Source of the DNA: Hetaerina americana
Taxonomy: Eukaryota > Arthropoda > Insecta > Odonata > Calopterygidae
Assembly (NCBI GenBank): GCA_022747635.1
Contig: JAKTNV010000064.1
Location: forward strand, 62,001-126,000
Length of the DNA: 64,000 bases
Direction: 5' to 3'
Shown here: piece after piece, positions 1 to 11,426 of the stretch
Layout of the letters: every line of letters starts with the position of its first letter
How positions within the stretch are numbered: position 1 is the stretch's first letter
Translations under genes and position numbers: made by a program
The notes under the pieces: generated by a model
What the model was told of the DNA's origin: nothing
Databases searched by the model: none
What the model saw: the letters and a program-made list of their open reading frames with translations, nothing else

Positions 1-1010
1 ACTTCCTGAATTAACTCTTAAGTCTCATGTTTAGATTGTTTTGTTGGACGATTTTGACAAATGACTACTGCATATCAATTCGTTTGTCGATGCTATTTCA
101 GGGATGCCATAATGCCATGGCATCTGCAGCTAGGCACTCAAATGGCATCAATGATACCTTTAAAGAAATAACTTCCGATGTCATTTCACAGAGCCAAGGA
201 CAGTTTATGGCTAAAAATATTGGACGATTTATAGTCAAGAAAAATTTTGATGCAGCACTATAATTTAGCTATTCTGCTCTTCGGAATAATAAATCTGTCC
301 ACTGTAGGGACATCCCGAGTCTTGATGAAACAATACTGTCGTTCTGCCCCCTAATAGTTGTGGTAATTATGTGTTCTACAGCTTTACCTGAAATTAATGT
401 CAATTAGATTATCCTGTAATTGCTGCGTACTTTCCTGTGCCAACTAAACAAAGAGTTATGTTCCCAACTTCACAATCTTTGTGTAACTTGGCTCCGCCAA
501 ATATTTGATTGCCCTGTGAGTTTGTGAAAGTGCAAGTCTCCCCTGTTCACATAGATATCGGAGTACTTGAAGTAAAAATGCTTGAAGTACAAATGATGGA
601 ATCCAAAATTAGATCCGTTTTTTTGTTATTTAAAGGAAGACAATTTCCATGGCTTGGCGGCGTCTACCTGATTATCAAAAAAACACGTCAAGAAATTGTC
701 ACACATGAATTCTTGCTCCTATCTACGGTGTTGACGTACAAGTGGGGTTGCCAGTCGGCACCATGAAAGGAAATGCGCATACAGACGACACCGGTTTTTC
801 CCGGGAAAGCATATTTTGTCTGCCTTAAACAATGAGATTAAGAATTTTCCCTTTGTTCTTTCCTGAGGAGTTTTATGCAGGGGGTGGGTACCAAAGAGGA
901 CCTTTGGAGGAATTGGGAACCTTTGGGGATTCCTTTGTTTCCCTCCCCCAGCCGTACGTGCTTAAAAAGGATAAAGAAAATCATTTCATTTCAAGGAAAG
1001 CTTTCATCCA
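1..1010. other. No recognisable gene
   Basis: This stretch has only short open frames with no domain or motif I recognise. It has no low-complexity array and no obvious transposon end. The part from about 840 to 1000 is more GC-rich and directly abuts the RTE-like fragment that starts near 1012. It may be older repeat DNA, but I see nothing that supports a call. Confidence 0.5.
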
Positions 1011-1011
1011 T

Positions 1012-1996
1012 TTTCTCCCCTCATCCAACTTTGTAATCATCTCATCCGTGATCCATGGTTTCCTAGTCCTTTTAGCGTTAACGATTCCAATAGTGCCTTT
1101 TGCGGCTTTCAATAACCCTTTCATGATAGTTTCCCATTTTTCTTCGATAGTACTTAGCCTATACTATCCTCCATGATTTCCTCTACCGCCTGTTGTTACT
1201 CCTTCCTTTTCAAACCATTTACTGCTTCTACATTCCATTTTCTAACTTGCCGCCCCTGCCTTATGTTTTTGAAACGCGCGCTACATTTCATAACAACTAA
1301 ATTGTAGTCACAGTCCACATCCGCCCCCGGGTAGCTGTGCGAATTAACACACTGTTCCTAAACCTGTGTCTAACCAGGATATAATCTAGCTGATACCTTT
1401 CTGAGTCACCTGGCATTTTCCATATATACCTGCGTCTTTTGTGGTGTCTAAACCAAGTGTTGGTGATGACTAACCCCTGTCTCCTGCAGAACTCAACTGT
1501 TTTCTCCCCGCGGTCATTCCTCGTGCCTAAACCGTAGTCCCCCACCTCATCACCATCTCTTCCTTCGCCTACCGTCGCATTCCAATCCCCCATCACTATC
1601 AAATGTTTCCCTGCAGGAACACACGCGATTATGTCCTCTAACTGATTGTATATCCTATCGACCTCTTCTGCCTTATGGTTGCTCGGTGGCATGTATACCT
1701 GAATAATAACCAAGTTCGTCGGTTCTGCTTTTATCTCTATTAGCAATAATATATCCGTTACCTTATCTATGTCGACTACGCTTCTTCCTACCTCTTCATT
1801 TAATATTATGGCAACCCCTCATGGCATCTTGTCCCTGCCGCTGTATATTATTTTATAATTATCACTCCAGTAATCCCCGCTATCCTTCCATCTCACGTCA
1901 CATAGACCTAAAATATCAATTCTTCCATTTTCCATCTCTCTTAATATTCTCCAGTTTACCCATCATAATCATTGTCCTAACATTCCACGTTCCTCC
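1012..1996 (-). pseudogene. RTE-like LINE, APE endonuclease fragment (copy 1)
   Basis: Read on the minus strand this encodes an apurinic/apyrimidinic-type endonuclease of an RTE-like non-LTR retrotransposon. The clearest open part is 1746 to 1297, where I see the conserved GDWNA block, a YGLGTRN segment and an LDYILV segment near the end. Sequence on both sides (1996-1750 and 1290-1012) aligns with the same region of the longer copy at 19337-22137 but is out of frame. The 5' UTR and the whole reverse transcriptase are missing. Such enzymes nick target DNA to start target-primed reverse transcription; this copy is dead. The upstream edge near 1997 joins directly to a diverged unit of the 145-bp repeat. 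Confidence 0.85.
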
Positions 1997-1997
1997 T

Positions 1998-2122
1998 GGC
2001 ATGGGCTTGTGGAAGTATCATTCCCTCTCGAACACAAATTCGAAGGTTTTGGGTCTTTATATTAATCCAGTGTATTTTGAGGGGCGGAGGAAGTATGGAG
2101 ACGTGTTCTAGTGTGTGCTATA
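1998..2122 (-). repeat. Single inverted unit of the 145-bp repeat
   Basis: The reverse complement of this segment matches the tandem units at 3105-4345 along nearly its full length. It includes the block reading ccagtgtattttgag and the block reading agtatggagacgtgtt. It is more diverged than the units in the array and lies in the opposite orientation about 1 kb away. It sits exactly between the RTE-like fragment and the SINE, so the unit is either dispersed as a mobile piece or was split from the array by an inversion. Confidence 0.75.
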
Positions 2123-2190
2123 TGTCTACATGGCGAGATTAAACAGTGTGCTGTTATCAAATTTTTGCCTTCGCCTCCTCATCGTCCGAG

Positions 2191-2495
2191 TAGTAGTAGT
2201 TTTGAGGGGAGGCGACCGACAGCTAAGGTCATTTGCGCCATAGGGGAAGGACAGGAAAGGATGAAGGGTGGAGAGAAACCCGGCGTCGGCATTAGCCTAC
2301 TCTTTACGAAAGGCGCCAAGGGGTCCGCGGCTTAACGTCCCATCCGACGGACGGCGTACTCACTCAAAGTGCCCTCCACAAAGCACCTCAAGTAGGGATC
2401 GAGATACCTCTGAAAAATATTCAACACTGCCGGGATTTGAACCCGCGCCCTCAGGGTGGGAAGCCAGTACGTTAGCCCCCGCACCATCTCGATCC
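2191..2495 (-). mobile_element. tRNA-derived SINE with 17-bp target duplication
   Basis: On the minus strand the element begins with a tRNA-like head containing a perfect RNA polymerase III B box (ggttcaaatcc, complement of 2433-2443) and a weaker A box just upstream. A non-tRNA body follows, and the end is a short tail of tagtag-type triplets. It is bracketed by identical 17-bp direct repeats cctcctcatcgtccgag at 2174-2190 and 2496-2512, the mark of LINE-assisted retroposition. A second, more diverged copy is at 60823-61138. SINEs encode no protein. Identity as a tRNA-derived SINE is secure; the parent tRNA is not clear. Confidence 0.9.
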
Positions 2496-2512
2496 CCTCC
2501 TCATCGTCCGAG

Positions 2513-3104
2513 GTGTATTGATTACCCTTTGAGGTGTCTTTTGAGTTGAGAGGGAAAAAAACTAGAATTGCATGGCACAAGATCGAATAAGGGATCAAGG
2601 AGGATTTTGTTTCTTCTCTTTAAGTGAACCCATCGTGAACACAGATTTTACAATGTCCCAAATTTTCAATTATGAAGCCGACACGTACAACAGTATTCGT
2701 ATTCTAAAAATATGGTTTGCGATATATGCTTTTGATATCAGTGATTCGCGTTTGGTCATTTTCAATCAAATCTTCAATGACGAGTTTGCAATGTTTATAT
2801 TGCCTGTGGGTCAGTTATCGGAGGTCCGCTGCCGGTTTCATTGACCAATTATTGGCTTTTCCAGGCTCACAACCACGAAATTTTACCACCCATCCATTAA
2901 CAGGAGCTCTACATACAGCATCATCATCGTAATGAACAGCCTTTTAAAACGACGGTTGAATCTCAGTAGGAGTCACTTCTATAAGTTGCGCTGTTTAAAT
3001 TCGCCATGCTGACATAGAGCAGGAACACTTCCCCTCGTCTCACCTATGGCCAGCATTGTTTCCATAAAGGGCCCTTAACCGATGATAAACCTCAATAGGA
3101 ATCA
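2513..3104. other. No recognisable gene
   Basis: This stretch has only short open frames without a recognisable domain. The last 150 bases show faint similarity to the 145-bp repeat that follows, so the array may once have extended further left. Confidence 0.45.
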
Positions 3105-4345
3105 CTTTTCCAGCAGTTGAAAGTTTTACCAGAGCAAGGTTTAAATCGTGTTGACATAGCGCTAGAACAAATCTCCAAACTTCTGCTTCTCAAAATACAC
3201 TTGATTAACGTGACAACCTCAAACCTGTGCAAATGTGTTAGAGGGGGAATGTTACTTCCACATGCCGCCAGACCAGGAGTGCTCCTGGAAGTCATTGTGT
3301 TTGTAGTACTAGGACACGTCTCTATACTTCCGCTTCTCAGAATACACTGGGTGAATGAAACGATTTAAAACTTGCGCATGCGTGTAGTGGAATAATGTTA
3401 CTTTCACATGCCGAGACTAGGAGTGCTTCTGAAAGTCATTTTGTTCGTAGTACTAGGACACGTCTCCAAACTTCCGCTTCTCAAAATACCTTGGATGAAT
3501 AAAACGATATCAGAACTGCGCATGCGTGTTGGAGGGTAATGTTACTTCCATATGCCAAGACAAAAAGTGCTTCTGAAGGACATTTTCTTTGCATTACAAG
3601 AACATGTCTCCATACTTCCCCTCCTCAAAATACACTGGTTGAATATAAATTACAACGACCTCAAACCTGGGCTGGCGTGTTTGGGCGAATGATACTTTCT
3701 GGTGCCCAGATCAGGAGTTATTCTAACCGTCATGTTTTTGTAATACTACAACCAGTCTCAATACTTCTGCTTCTCAAAAAACACTGGATGAATACTGCAT
3801 AGACCTCAAATCTGCGCATGCGTAATGTGTGGGAATGTTACTTCCACGATTGAAGACCAAGAGTGCATCTACAGGTCATTCATTTTCCAGAATTAGAACA
3901 CGTCTCCATACTTCCGCTTCTCAAAACCATCTGTAAGTATGCAACGACCTCAACCCTGGGCATGCGTGTTGGAGAGGAATGTTACTTCCATATGCCAAGA
4001 CTAAAAGTGATTCTGAAGGGCATTTTGCTTGTAGTACTAGAACACATCTCCAAACTTCCGCTTCTCAAAATACACCAAATGAACGCAACGCTCTCATACC
4101 TTCGCATGCCTCGGAATGTTACTTCCAAGAGCCTAGAGACCAGGATTGCTTATGGAGGTCATTTTATTTTTTTACACTAGAACATGTCTCCATACTTCAT
4201 CCGCTTCTCGAAATACACTGTATGAATAGTTTAACGACCTCACTCCTTAGCATGCCTGTTGAGAGGTAATGCAGCTTCCACATGTCTACTGACCAGGAGT
4301 GCTTCTAGAGGTAATTTTGTTTGCATAGTCTACAAGCACGTGTGT
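3105..4345 (+). repeat. Tandem repeat, about 145-bp unit, about nine copies
   Basis: Units begin with a gttacttcca-like block at about 3251, 3397, 3541, 3691, 3837, 3981, 4118 and 4271, giving spacings of 137 to 153 bp; one more diverged unit precedes them. Each unit contains a segment close to acttccgcttctcaaaatac and most contain gcgcatgcg. Divergence between neighbours is substantial, so this is an old array. The open frames here share repeated peptides only because the units repeat; unit length is not a multiple of three and the frames break, so I do not call a protein. One unit in inverted orientation lies at 1998-2122. Confidence 0.9.
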
Positions 4346-5035
4346 GGATTTTGGTTTTCAGCCAAACCTCGTGCCTTCAATATTTATTTTTTTATATAAT
4401 TCTTTACACAGACGATTAATTCAGAATTTAAATAAAATAGGAAACTGGGCATTGAGAGGATGTGTAAAATCCCAGATATTATGAATAAAAAAGGGATTGG
4501 ACCGAGGAGCTGGAAGTGATTGAATCATCATATAAAGTGACCACTATTCTCATGCATAATGTGATAGCGTGACTTAGTGATTACCGTACCCATCATTCAA
4601 AATACCGCCAGGTTAGTATATGGTTGCGATTTTAGGACTTCATACAACTGTAAGTAGTTATTAATATTATGTAGGAACGAATGAAACAGTTTTGGTTTCA
4701 TTTCATTAAGAATACGATGAAAATTTATTTAAACATTAATTAATAGGACTTGTATCATGTCAAATTTCCGGAACTCTAACATTTCTTCCTGTTGAATGTT
4801 AGTTAATGTGACACATTTAGATATAACTGTCTACTGAGCTGTGTGTTCAGAAAATAACGGGAAATGTTTTTTTTTTCGCGGATTTGGACAGTCTGATAGT
4901 CAAGATTTTGTTTTTATTATGTTGGTATGCAAGCCCCTTTAAGAATGATGACATTTTCACCCGTGTTCAATTGTTTAATATTTGTCTATGTGGCAGACGC
5001 TAAGGTAGGACGGACGGTGAGATATTTATTTTTAT
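4346..5035. other. No recognisable gene
   Basis: This is AT-rich sequence without an open frame of note. It contains short homopolymer runs and nothing that matches the repeats elsewhere in the window. Confidence 0.45.
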
Positions 5036-5735
5036 TAATATAACGATTGTACGGAAAGTTTTACACGAGCGGCACAGTAATGGGCAAAAGGCTGGTCGAA
5101 TGAAAGGTTGTGGGAATTGGCGTGTGAAGGGATAGGAAGAGAAGAGAGTGAGGCAGAATTGCAGGAGTACCGGTGATTATTCATTCGAATAGGTAAGGGG
5201 GTAATGCATTTGCCTCTGTCAAAGGAAGTGCAATGTTTGCATGAAGAAAGATAAATTATGTTTTTTGATAGGCAATTAGTGTGGGAACGTGGTGAGAGGG
5301 CAATGAGAGAATGTAGGGAGTGGGGAGTAGACCTAATAAGAAGACAGGTTTAACATCGGGGATGGTTGCAAGTAGGGGAAATATCAGGAAATTTGTCACG
5401 GGGGGGGGTGCCGAAGGGTTGGTGGATCTAAGAAGGTTTTTGAGATTGGCGGGTCGTCTGTTTGCATGACATGGGCATTGGGGTAGTGAGGATGAGTTCG
5501 CGTCATTGTCATGTCAAATAGGAGATAGTTCTTCAAGAAAGGTTTTCAGTCTGTGTGATCCGGGGAAATAGGTGGCGCAAAGGTTGAGTCTTGCGTCAGA
5601 TGTGAGCTTGTTATTGTGTGGTGTGTGTGGTCGGGTGGAGTGGTGCATTTTATTTTTTCAGCGTTTCTGGTTAACTGTATTTGAGGAGTGCAAGATGTAG
5701 ATTGTCAAGGTATTTGTTGAGAGTGGCTGTTGTGT
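5036..5735 (-). pseudogene. Penelope-like element remnant, GIY-YIG endonuclease region
   Basis: Conceptual translation of the minus strand (about 5640 down to 5050, with one stop and frame changes) gives the C-terminal region typical of Penelope-like elements. In order I see RRPANLKNLL, a cysteine-rich TCNHPRC linker, NIIYLSSCKHC, RMNNHRYSCNS and PIPSHANSHN. This layout corresponds to the linker and the GIY-YIG nuclease that nicks target DNA, but the GIY/YIG residues themselves are eroded in this copy. The reverse transcriptase that should lie upstream on the minus strand (above 5735) is absent, and Gypsy sequence begins there instead. The family call rests on motif order, not on a database match. 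Confidence 0.65.
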
Positions 5736-6005
5736 CGCCAACCACGTGACATTATTCTGGTGTCAGGTGTAGGATCGCAAAGAAATTTTGAGTCTCGAAC
5801 CCGTAACCTAAAACATAATCCCCCAAGTGGTTCATTAACATTCCAAGATAATTTTTCAATTCCTCATCAATATACTGGAATCTTATCCACTGATAATTTT
5901 GTTTTTTCCATTTTGTGTATGTTAGTTGAACTTATTGCTCTGGCTAATCTAGTGTAACCTGCATTCATTTTCATATTTCTGTGTCGCGTGCTACTGTTTA
6001 CCGTC

Positions 6006-7354
6006 ATGGCTATGCCTAGTTATTCCCCGCTAAACCATTTCTCTCCCCATTTTGAGTCGACTTTACTAAGGGGTTCCACTACCCAAAATGATTTCGATCC
6101 TACTGTGCACTCCATTGAGCCTGCCACCGCAGCCTCTCCTACAGGGAATAATCCATTCACAAGCAACACATTGGGGAACCATGTCTATTTCATTCTGAAC
6201 TTTAGCGGTGACGATCTACATCTACATCTACATCTACATAATACCCCGCAAGCCGCCGCAAGGGCGTGTGGCGGGGGGTGTTAGGTCACCAACCGTAAAA
6301 AAGAAAAATACCACATGCAAAAAAACAACACGGAAAATTACACCCACAGCAGCGCACACACTCATGCAAAAATCCCTTCATCCAATACTCATGCAAACAC
6401 ATATACCGCAAAACAACTAAAAACTGCACCCCATGATGCGGCACGAAAGCCATCCTACAACACGAAAGCCAGGACACAACAAGCAAGAAATTGAAACACC
6501 ACATGAAAATGCACCACGAAACACTCTGCCCCCAAAGAGTCTTTAAAAGGCAGGGAATGCGACCCAACGTAGCAGGTAGCAGGAATTTCCCCCCGCGGAG
6601 AGGGACGAGGGATTGAAAGGGAAACTTAAAAACAGATGAACAGAACATGAATGAGGTCATTCGGGAAGAATGTGTTAATATAACAAAACACATAAGGTTA
6701 GTGGAAGACGATGATGTGACGGTCGAAAAATTTTTAGAATGCTTAAAAATCACGAGGCACCTTAGCTCTTGGAATAAAACTTATGCTCTTTGCGTAACCC
6801 GTTTACACCTGCATGGGCCGGCGGCAGAATATGCTTTGGCCAATCCTCACATTCTAGAGTGTCTGAAAAGTTTTTCCAGAAACCCACGTAATAAGTTCTT
6901 AGCTCGCGTTTCCCTCCTCTCCCTAGAACGGATGTTTTCAAATTGCGTTCAACTACTGGCGTCAGCAAAAGTTAATACAGTGCAGAACTCAAGAAGCGCT
7001 CGCTTTTTGCCCCAAAATAACTCTGCCGGTAGTAAACCCGCCTCGTACGAAGCTCCTATGCGGCCGAATGCTACAGCTAACACCTCAAATACCGGATACG
7101 CTGCAAAATGCTTTTCCTGCGGGTGTGCGGGCCACATAGCTCGCGATTGTCGCTCTAAAACTCGAGCTTGTTTTAACTGCGGAGCAAGGAGACATATTTC
7201 CCGAGACTGTCCCCCGCTATGCATCGGAATATGTAAGGAAGTTGGCCACCTTCCAATTAATTGTCCAGAGCGCTCAAACCGAATGGCCACGGGAAACGGG
7301 ATGACCCCGACCAGCGGGTTGGGGAAGACCTCATCCTATCCATCACTCCAGTGA
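6006..7354 (+). pseudogene. gag: Gypsy gag with three zinc knuckles, split by CR1
   Basis: The likely start is the ATG at 6006. The N-terminal part runs to 6215, where it is cut by a CR1 fragment (6216-6706), and resumes at 6713 in a matching sense: the residues before the insert end in FSGDD and those after begin DDVTVEKF. The C-terminal part carries three CCHC zinc knuckles (CFSCGCAGHIARDC, CFNCGARRHISRDC, CIGICKEVGHLPINC) at about 7110-7265. These bind element RNA during particle assembly. The capsid region reads WNKTYALCVTRL and onward. The interruption inactivates the gene; otherwise the frame is well kept. Confidence 0.85.
6216..6706 (-). mobile_element. CR1-A LINE 3' fragment inserted in Gypsy gag
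   Basis: This is a 491-bp, strongly 5'-truncated CR1 copy that includes only the 3' UTR. Its 3' end at low coordinates has the tandem tail (catcta repeats on the plus strand, 6216-6239) followed by the GC-rich hairpin at 6244-6277 shared by all CR1 copies here. It is flanked by 6-bp direct repeats gacgat at 6210-6215 and 6707-6712, so it is a clean target-primed insertion into gag. Confidence 0.9.
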
Positions 7355-7660
7355 AAGGAATGACGATTAGCGTGCAGATTATAGGAAAATTACGTCACTT
7401 CCTTGTAGACATAGGCGCGGCGGTCACGATACTTCACGAAAGAGTGTTCCTTTTAGATACATTAGGAATAGCCCCGTACGACCGCGCGTGAGTGAGAAGC
7501 GCCTCAGGTCATGTATTGATGACAAACGGTCAGAGTGGCGTACCTTTCTGTGTAGACAATCGTGTTTACCCTCATGATGCTTTGGTAATAAATCTAGGGG
7601 ACACACTCAATGAAGGCATATTTGGCTTGGATTTTATGAAAAAGTATCGTAGTTAGATTT
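7320..7660 (+). pseudogene. Gypsy aspartic protease, degraded
   Basis: The segment HFLVDIGAAVTILHE at about 7399-7443 is the active-site loop of a retroviral-type aspartic protease, with the usual DTGA changed to DIGA. After a stop at 7489 the continuation in another phase shows VYPHDALVINLG and GIFGLDFM, the second half of the fold. The frame shares bases with the end of gag in a different phase, as usual for gag-pro junctions. The mutated catalytic triplet and the internal stop make it inactive. Confidence 0.8.
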
Positions 7661-7894
7661 ATTTGAGAACAAGACCATTAAATTTGAACCTGACCACATG
7701 ATGTCTTTAGAATCTGTTTGCAGTAAAGGTGAGGAAGTAGATTTCATTTCGTGCGAGAATCCCCCATTAGGACCCTGCGAAGAGGCCGACACGGTGCAAC
7801 ACTGTTTCATAAACTGAATGACCTCGTGGAGAAAGGCGATGGGACGGGTTCAAGGAGTTCCCATTAGTCCGGCTACTTTTACGATGAGGAAAAT

Positions 7895-8790
7895 GTGCTA
7901 TAGAAAGTTGACCCTTCGGAGATTGAACCAATTTTTATAATATGTGCACCCAAAAATATGCGGAAATTCATTTTGACTCGTTGCCACGATAATTTCCTAT
8001 CAGGAATCATCGCGGAATCGAGAAAATGGTGGAAATCGTCCAGCGACACTTCAACTGGAAAGGCTGTTATTCGGACACCCTCCAGTACGTTCAGCATTGC
8101 ATCGAATGCCAAAAGAGCAAATTACGCGTGAATAATATTCCATTACAGCCAGTGGTTGAAGCCGCCTACCCAATTGAGTAATTAGTTTTGGATATTGTTG
8201 GACCACTACCCCTATCCCTCCGAGTTAACCGATATCATTTAACTCGCCAAGATTATTTCACAAGATATCATGAAGCCTTTACCATTCCAGATCAATCGGC
8301 CAAAACAGTAGCTGGATTTTTTGTCGAGCACATAATTTGCCGTCACGGTGTGCTTAAATATTTACTGGCAGACAGAGGTGCAAACTTCACTTCGGAACTA
8401 ATGAAAAACGTTTGCAGGGAACTGAAAATAAAATCTATCTTCACTTCTCTCCATATAACCCCGCCTCAAATGGTCGTCTAGGGCATGCACACCATTCCTT
8501 TGCTTCCGTGACTCCCCATTATGCAGCCCAAGACCACTCTGATTGGGACGAACAACTGGGCTTCGCATTGCTCACTTATCGAGACAGCAAGCACCAAGCA
8601 AGCACCAAGTGGTCAAGCACGGAAGTTAGTTTCCCGGTGGAGAGGACCCTCCAGAACAGTTAAAGTTAGAAGCTCGGTTACCGCAGACATAGAGGACCTG
8701 AAAGACGGAAGAAGTCTCCTAGCTCATATGCGTAACCTTTTACCCTCACCGCTAGATAATCCCTTACCCCTGTTTTTAGGTGGCGGCATG
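7895..8790 (+). pseudogene. Gypsy integrase, degraded
   Basis: An H2C2 zinc-binding region is seen with HCIECQKSK at about 8095-8121. The catalytic core begins with LDIVGPLP (8190-8213) and contains LLADRGANFTSELM at about 8365-8406. The third acidic residue, normally in SNGxxERAH, is replaced: the frame near 8470 reads SNGRLGHAH, so the catalytic glutamate is lost. A later block, DWDEQLGFALLTYR, is typical of the family. The coding frame shifts near 8000 and 8460. Integrase would join element DNA to the chromosome; this copy cannot. Confidence 0.85.
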
Positions 8791-8792
8791 GC

Positions 8793-9143
8793 ATGGAAGC
8801 CCTACAACTACAGACCATGCACGAGCCCTCGAAGCAACCGAACCTAAATACAAATTCTCAGTCGTTTCCTCCTCTCCATAACCCATGGCAAAACCATGAA
8901 ACCGAAATCGTGGAGACCCCTCAATCATCTCTTAACTCTCCCCCAACCTCCGATCAACACCCTCCGCCACCCTCTGGACAACACTCTCCCTCAATCAATG
9001 ACCAATCATCAACCGCAAATATAAGAACTGCTCTATTGAGCATAATTACGAAACTTCTCTCTCCTACTGACAATAAAACCCTTATTAGCATCATCACCAA
9101 TGACCTTATACCAGCCCTTCTTCAACTTGTAAATGGTGCCTAA
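8793..9143 (+). pseudogene. Jockey-like ORF1, C-terminal part
   Basis: The frame is proline- and serine-rich in its middle (PPTSDQHPPPPSGQHSPS) and ends with a helical segment LLSIITKLLSPTDNKTLISI. Such a layout, just upstream of and overlapping an endonuclease start by about 10 bases, fits the C-terminus of a LINE ORF1. The N-terminal half with zinc knuckles is missing. Its first ATG lies at the junction with Gypsy DNA, so the apparent start is not native. Confidence 0.6.
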
Positions 9144-9348
9144 TTCACAAATAAACAACCACTTCCTTAAAGTTTTACAATGGAACATAAATGGCATAAA
9201 AAACAAAAAACAAAAGCTTGAAAAACCACTTCAACACGAAGGCGAGCCCTTCATAAGCTCCTATTTACCAAAAATATCGCAATTCACTCACCGCCTTTAC
9301 CTACCCCCTTCCATCATCACCCCCACTCCTCCGATATCCTGGATGTAG
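9133..9348 (+). pseudogene. Jockey-like APE endonuclease, N-terminal stub
   Basis: The first thirty residues match the start of a Jockey-clade endonuclease (LKVLQWNINGI). The sequence then jumps near 9240-9290 to residues typical of the C-terminal end of the domain; the bases at 9340-9420 still encode an SASDHCPI-type segment in another phase. Most of the catalytic domain is therefore deleted. Confidence 0.7.
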
Positions 9349-9498
9349 TTCTATTATCCGCAGATATCGCATTCCAAATCCTTAACCTAGATAATTCAGC
9401 CTCGGACCACTGCCCCATATTTTACTGTATTCCTACCCTCCTTCATACAACCAGAACCAACTAGAAGAGTTAATTGGAAACTATTTAAAGAAAACTGC

Positions 9499-11426
9499 TT
9501 GGCCATTAACCTTGTCCCATCTCCTGCTAGCACTCCAGACAGCATAGAGAAAGCGGCTCAAGATTTCACAAGCACCTTAACCAAAATCATTCATCGCTCT
9601 TGCTACCCTCCTTCTCCGGCCTCCATCGCTGGTGCCACACTACCTCTGGATATATTGCGCCTAATTTCACTTAGAAACAAGGCCAGAGTCCTCTGGCAAC
9701 GCACTCATCTCTGCCAAGATAAAATCGGCTTCATTGCACTTCGAAACCTTGTAACATACAAAACTAGAAAACATTGGGAAAAAACTTGGCATGAGAAAAT
9801 AAGTTCACTCTCACATAAGGATAATTCAGTATGGACCCTAGCCCACTGTCTGCAAAGGAAAAAGGTACCCACCCCGCCAATACCACATAATGGGAGAGCA
9901 CTATACGATGACTGCTACAAAGCAAATACCTCTGCCGACTCCTTCGAATGCATTTTTAAAAACAATAATACATCCTTGTTGGATTCAGAAGCGTTGATCA
10001 GCGTCTCTGGCCTGTCACTTTGCCCATTCCACATATTCCTGGAAATTACTCCTTAAGAACTTTACTCCATTATGTCCCACTCCAAAACCAAGTCATCACC
10101 GGGACCCGATCAAATCTCCTACCTTCACCTGAAAAACCTTCCTAAATCTTTTATCAAACACCTACTCTCTATCCTCAATGCCTGTCTTTCCCAATCGTAC
10201 TTCCCAAAGGCATTGAAACCAGCTAAGATAATACTCCTTCCAAAACCCGATAAAAATCCTTCTTATATCCTGAACTATAGACCCAGTGGCCTGCTCCCCT
10301 GAATGGGCAAACTTCTAGAAAAATGCATCTTAAACAGGCTACAAGAAGAAATCTCGGCCATAGACTTGATCAGACCTGAGCAAACTGGCTTCCGCCGTCG
10401 CCATTCCATTACTCAGCAAATAACAAGATTGGTTGAACAGATCACTTTCGGCTTCAACATCCACAAGCACACCCAAGTAGTCTTCCTTGATATCCAAAGA
10501 GCTTTAACAAGGTCTGGCAAACTGGTTTAATACATAAACTGCTTAAAACTGGCATATCAGTATACCTAAATAAGACCATCCCCTCCTTTCTTTCAAACCG
10601 CACATTCTTTTTAGCCCTTAACAATGCCAAATCAACTACCCGGTCCATATCCGCAGGCTTTCCTCAAGGATCAATTTTGTCACTCGTTTTATTCAACCTT
10701 TACATTAACCACCTCCCCTCCATCCAAAAAACTACCTCTATGCGGATGACTCAGCTATAGCGTCAACTTCCTTTGACCCAAATATTGCCGCAAAAAATGT
10801 CCAAGAACACCTTAAGAGCATAGCAGAGTGGATGACTGATTGGAAACTAACCATAAACACCACAAAATGCGTAAACGTAAACTACGCCAGAAAATGGAAG
10901 AAACATCACATCACTCCTATCCACTATGGCAGGGAAATAATCCCCCAGGCATCATCGGCTAAATTTCTTGGTGTACAAATGGACAGTAAACTCAGTTGGC
11001 AAGCACACACTCAATATGCACTCGAAAAGGCCAATTCAGCCGCTTTCTTATTTTTTCCCCTCATAAAATGCACCAGTCCCCTTTGTCTTCTCACCAAGGT
11101 ACTGTTATTTAAATCTATGATACCCCCTATCTGAAGGCTACCCAGCCTGGGGTTCAATAGCCGCAACCAAATTGAATAAATTGACACGCTTCCAAAATAA
11201 TACTCTACGAACCCTTGCCAACGATGCCTGGTTTGTAAGAAACTCAGATATTCACATGGATCTAAAAATACCGGACCTTCCAACATATCTAAGCGACCTA
11301 GCCACGTCATTTCAACAAGCAATAGGAAATACTGGTAACCCATTATTAGAACCTTTATGGGATTACCCTGATAATCCCCATTTCAGATACAATTGTGCTA
11401 AAGCAAGCATAAATGGGCAGTCATAA
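9499..11426 (+). pseudogene. Jockey-like reverse transcriptase, multiply frameshifted
   Basis: Recognisable blocks in order are SPGPDQISYLHLKNLP (from about 10096), a YRPSGLLP segment ending in a stop at 10300, GKLLEKCILNRL, EQTGFRRRHSITQQI and VVFLDIQRAL. The catalytic motif YADD is encoded at 10739-10750 (YLYADDSAI), out of frame with the preceding part. The C-terminal region (10832-11426) keeps AKFLGVQMDSKLSW and a long tail. At least four frame or stop lesions separate these parts. Confidence 0.85.

Larger units (their letters stand above)
5740..8795 (+). mobile_element. Gypsy-type LTR retrotransposon, copy 1 (internally deleted)
   Basis: The element runs 5' UTR (about 5740-6005), gag (6006-7354, interrupted by a CR1 insertion), protease (about 7320-7660), then jumps to integrase (about 7895-8790). 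Reverse transcriptase and RNase H are missing, so an internal deletion joined the protease spacer to integrase near 7700-7890. No flanking LTR pair is visible: the left side meets a Penelope-like remnant and the right side a Jockey-like LINE. The protease and zinc-knuckle region resembles that of copy 2 at 14080-16190, so both belong to one family. Confidence 0.85.

Noticed and set aside
3105..4345. CRISPR-like or zinc-finger-like repeat array
   Set aside because: The units are contiguous without spacers, 145 bp long, diverged and not a multiple of three.
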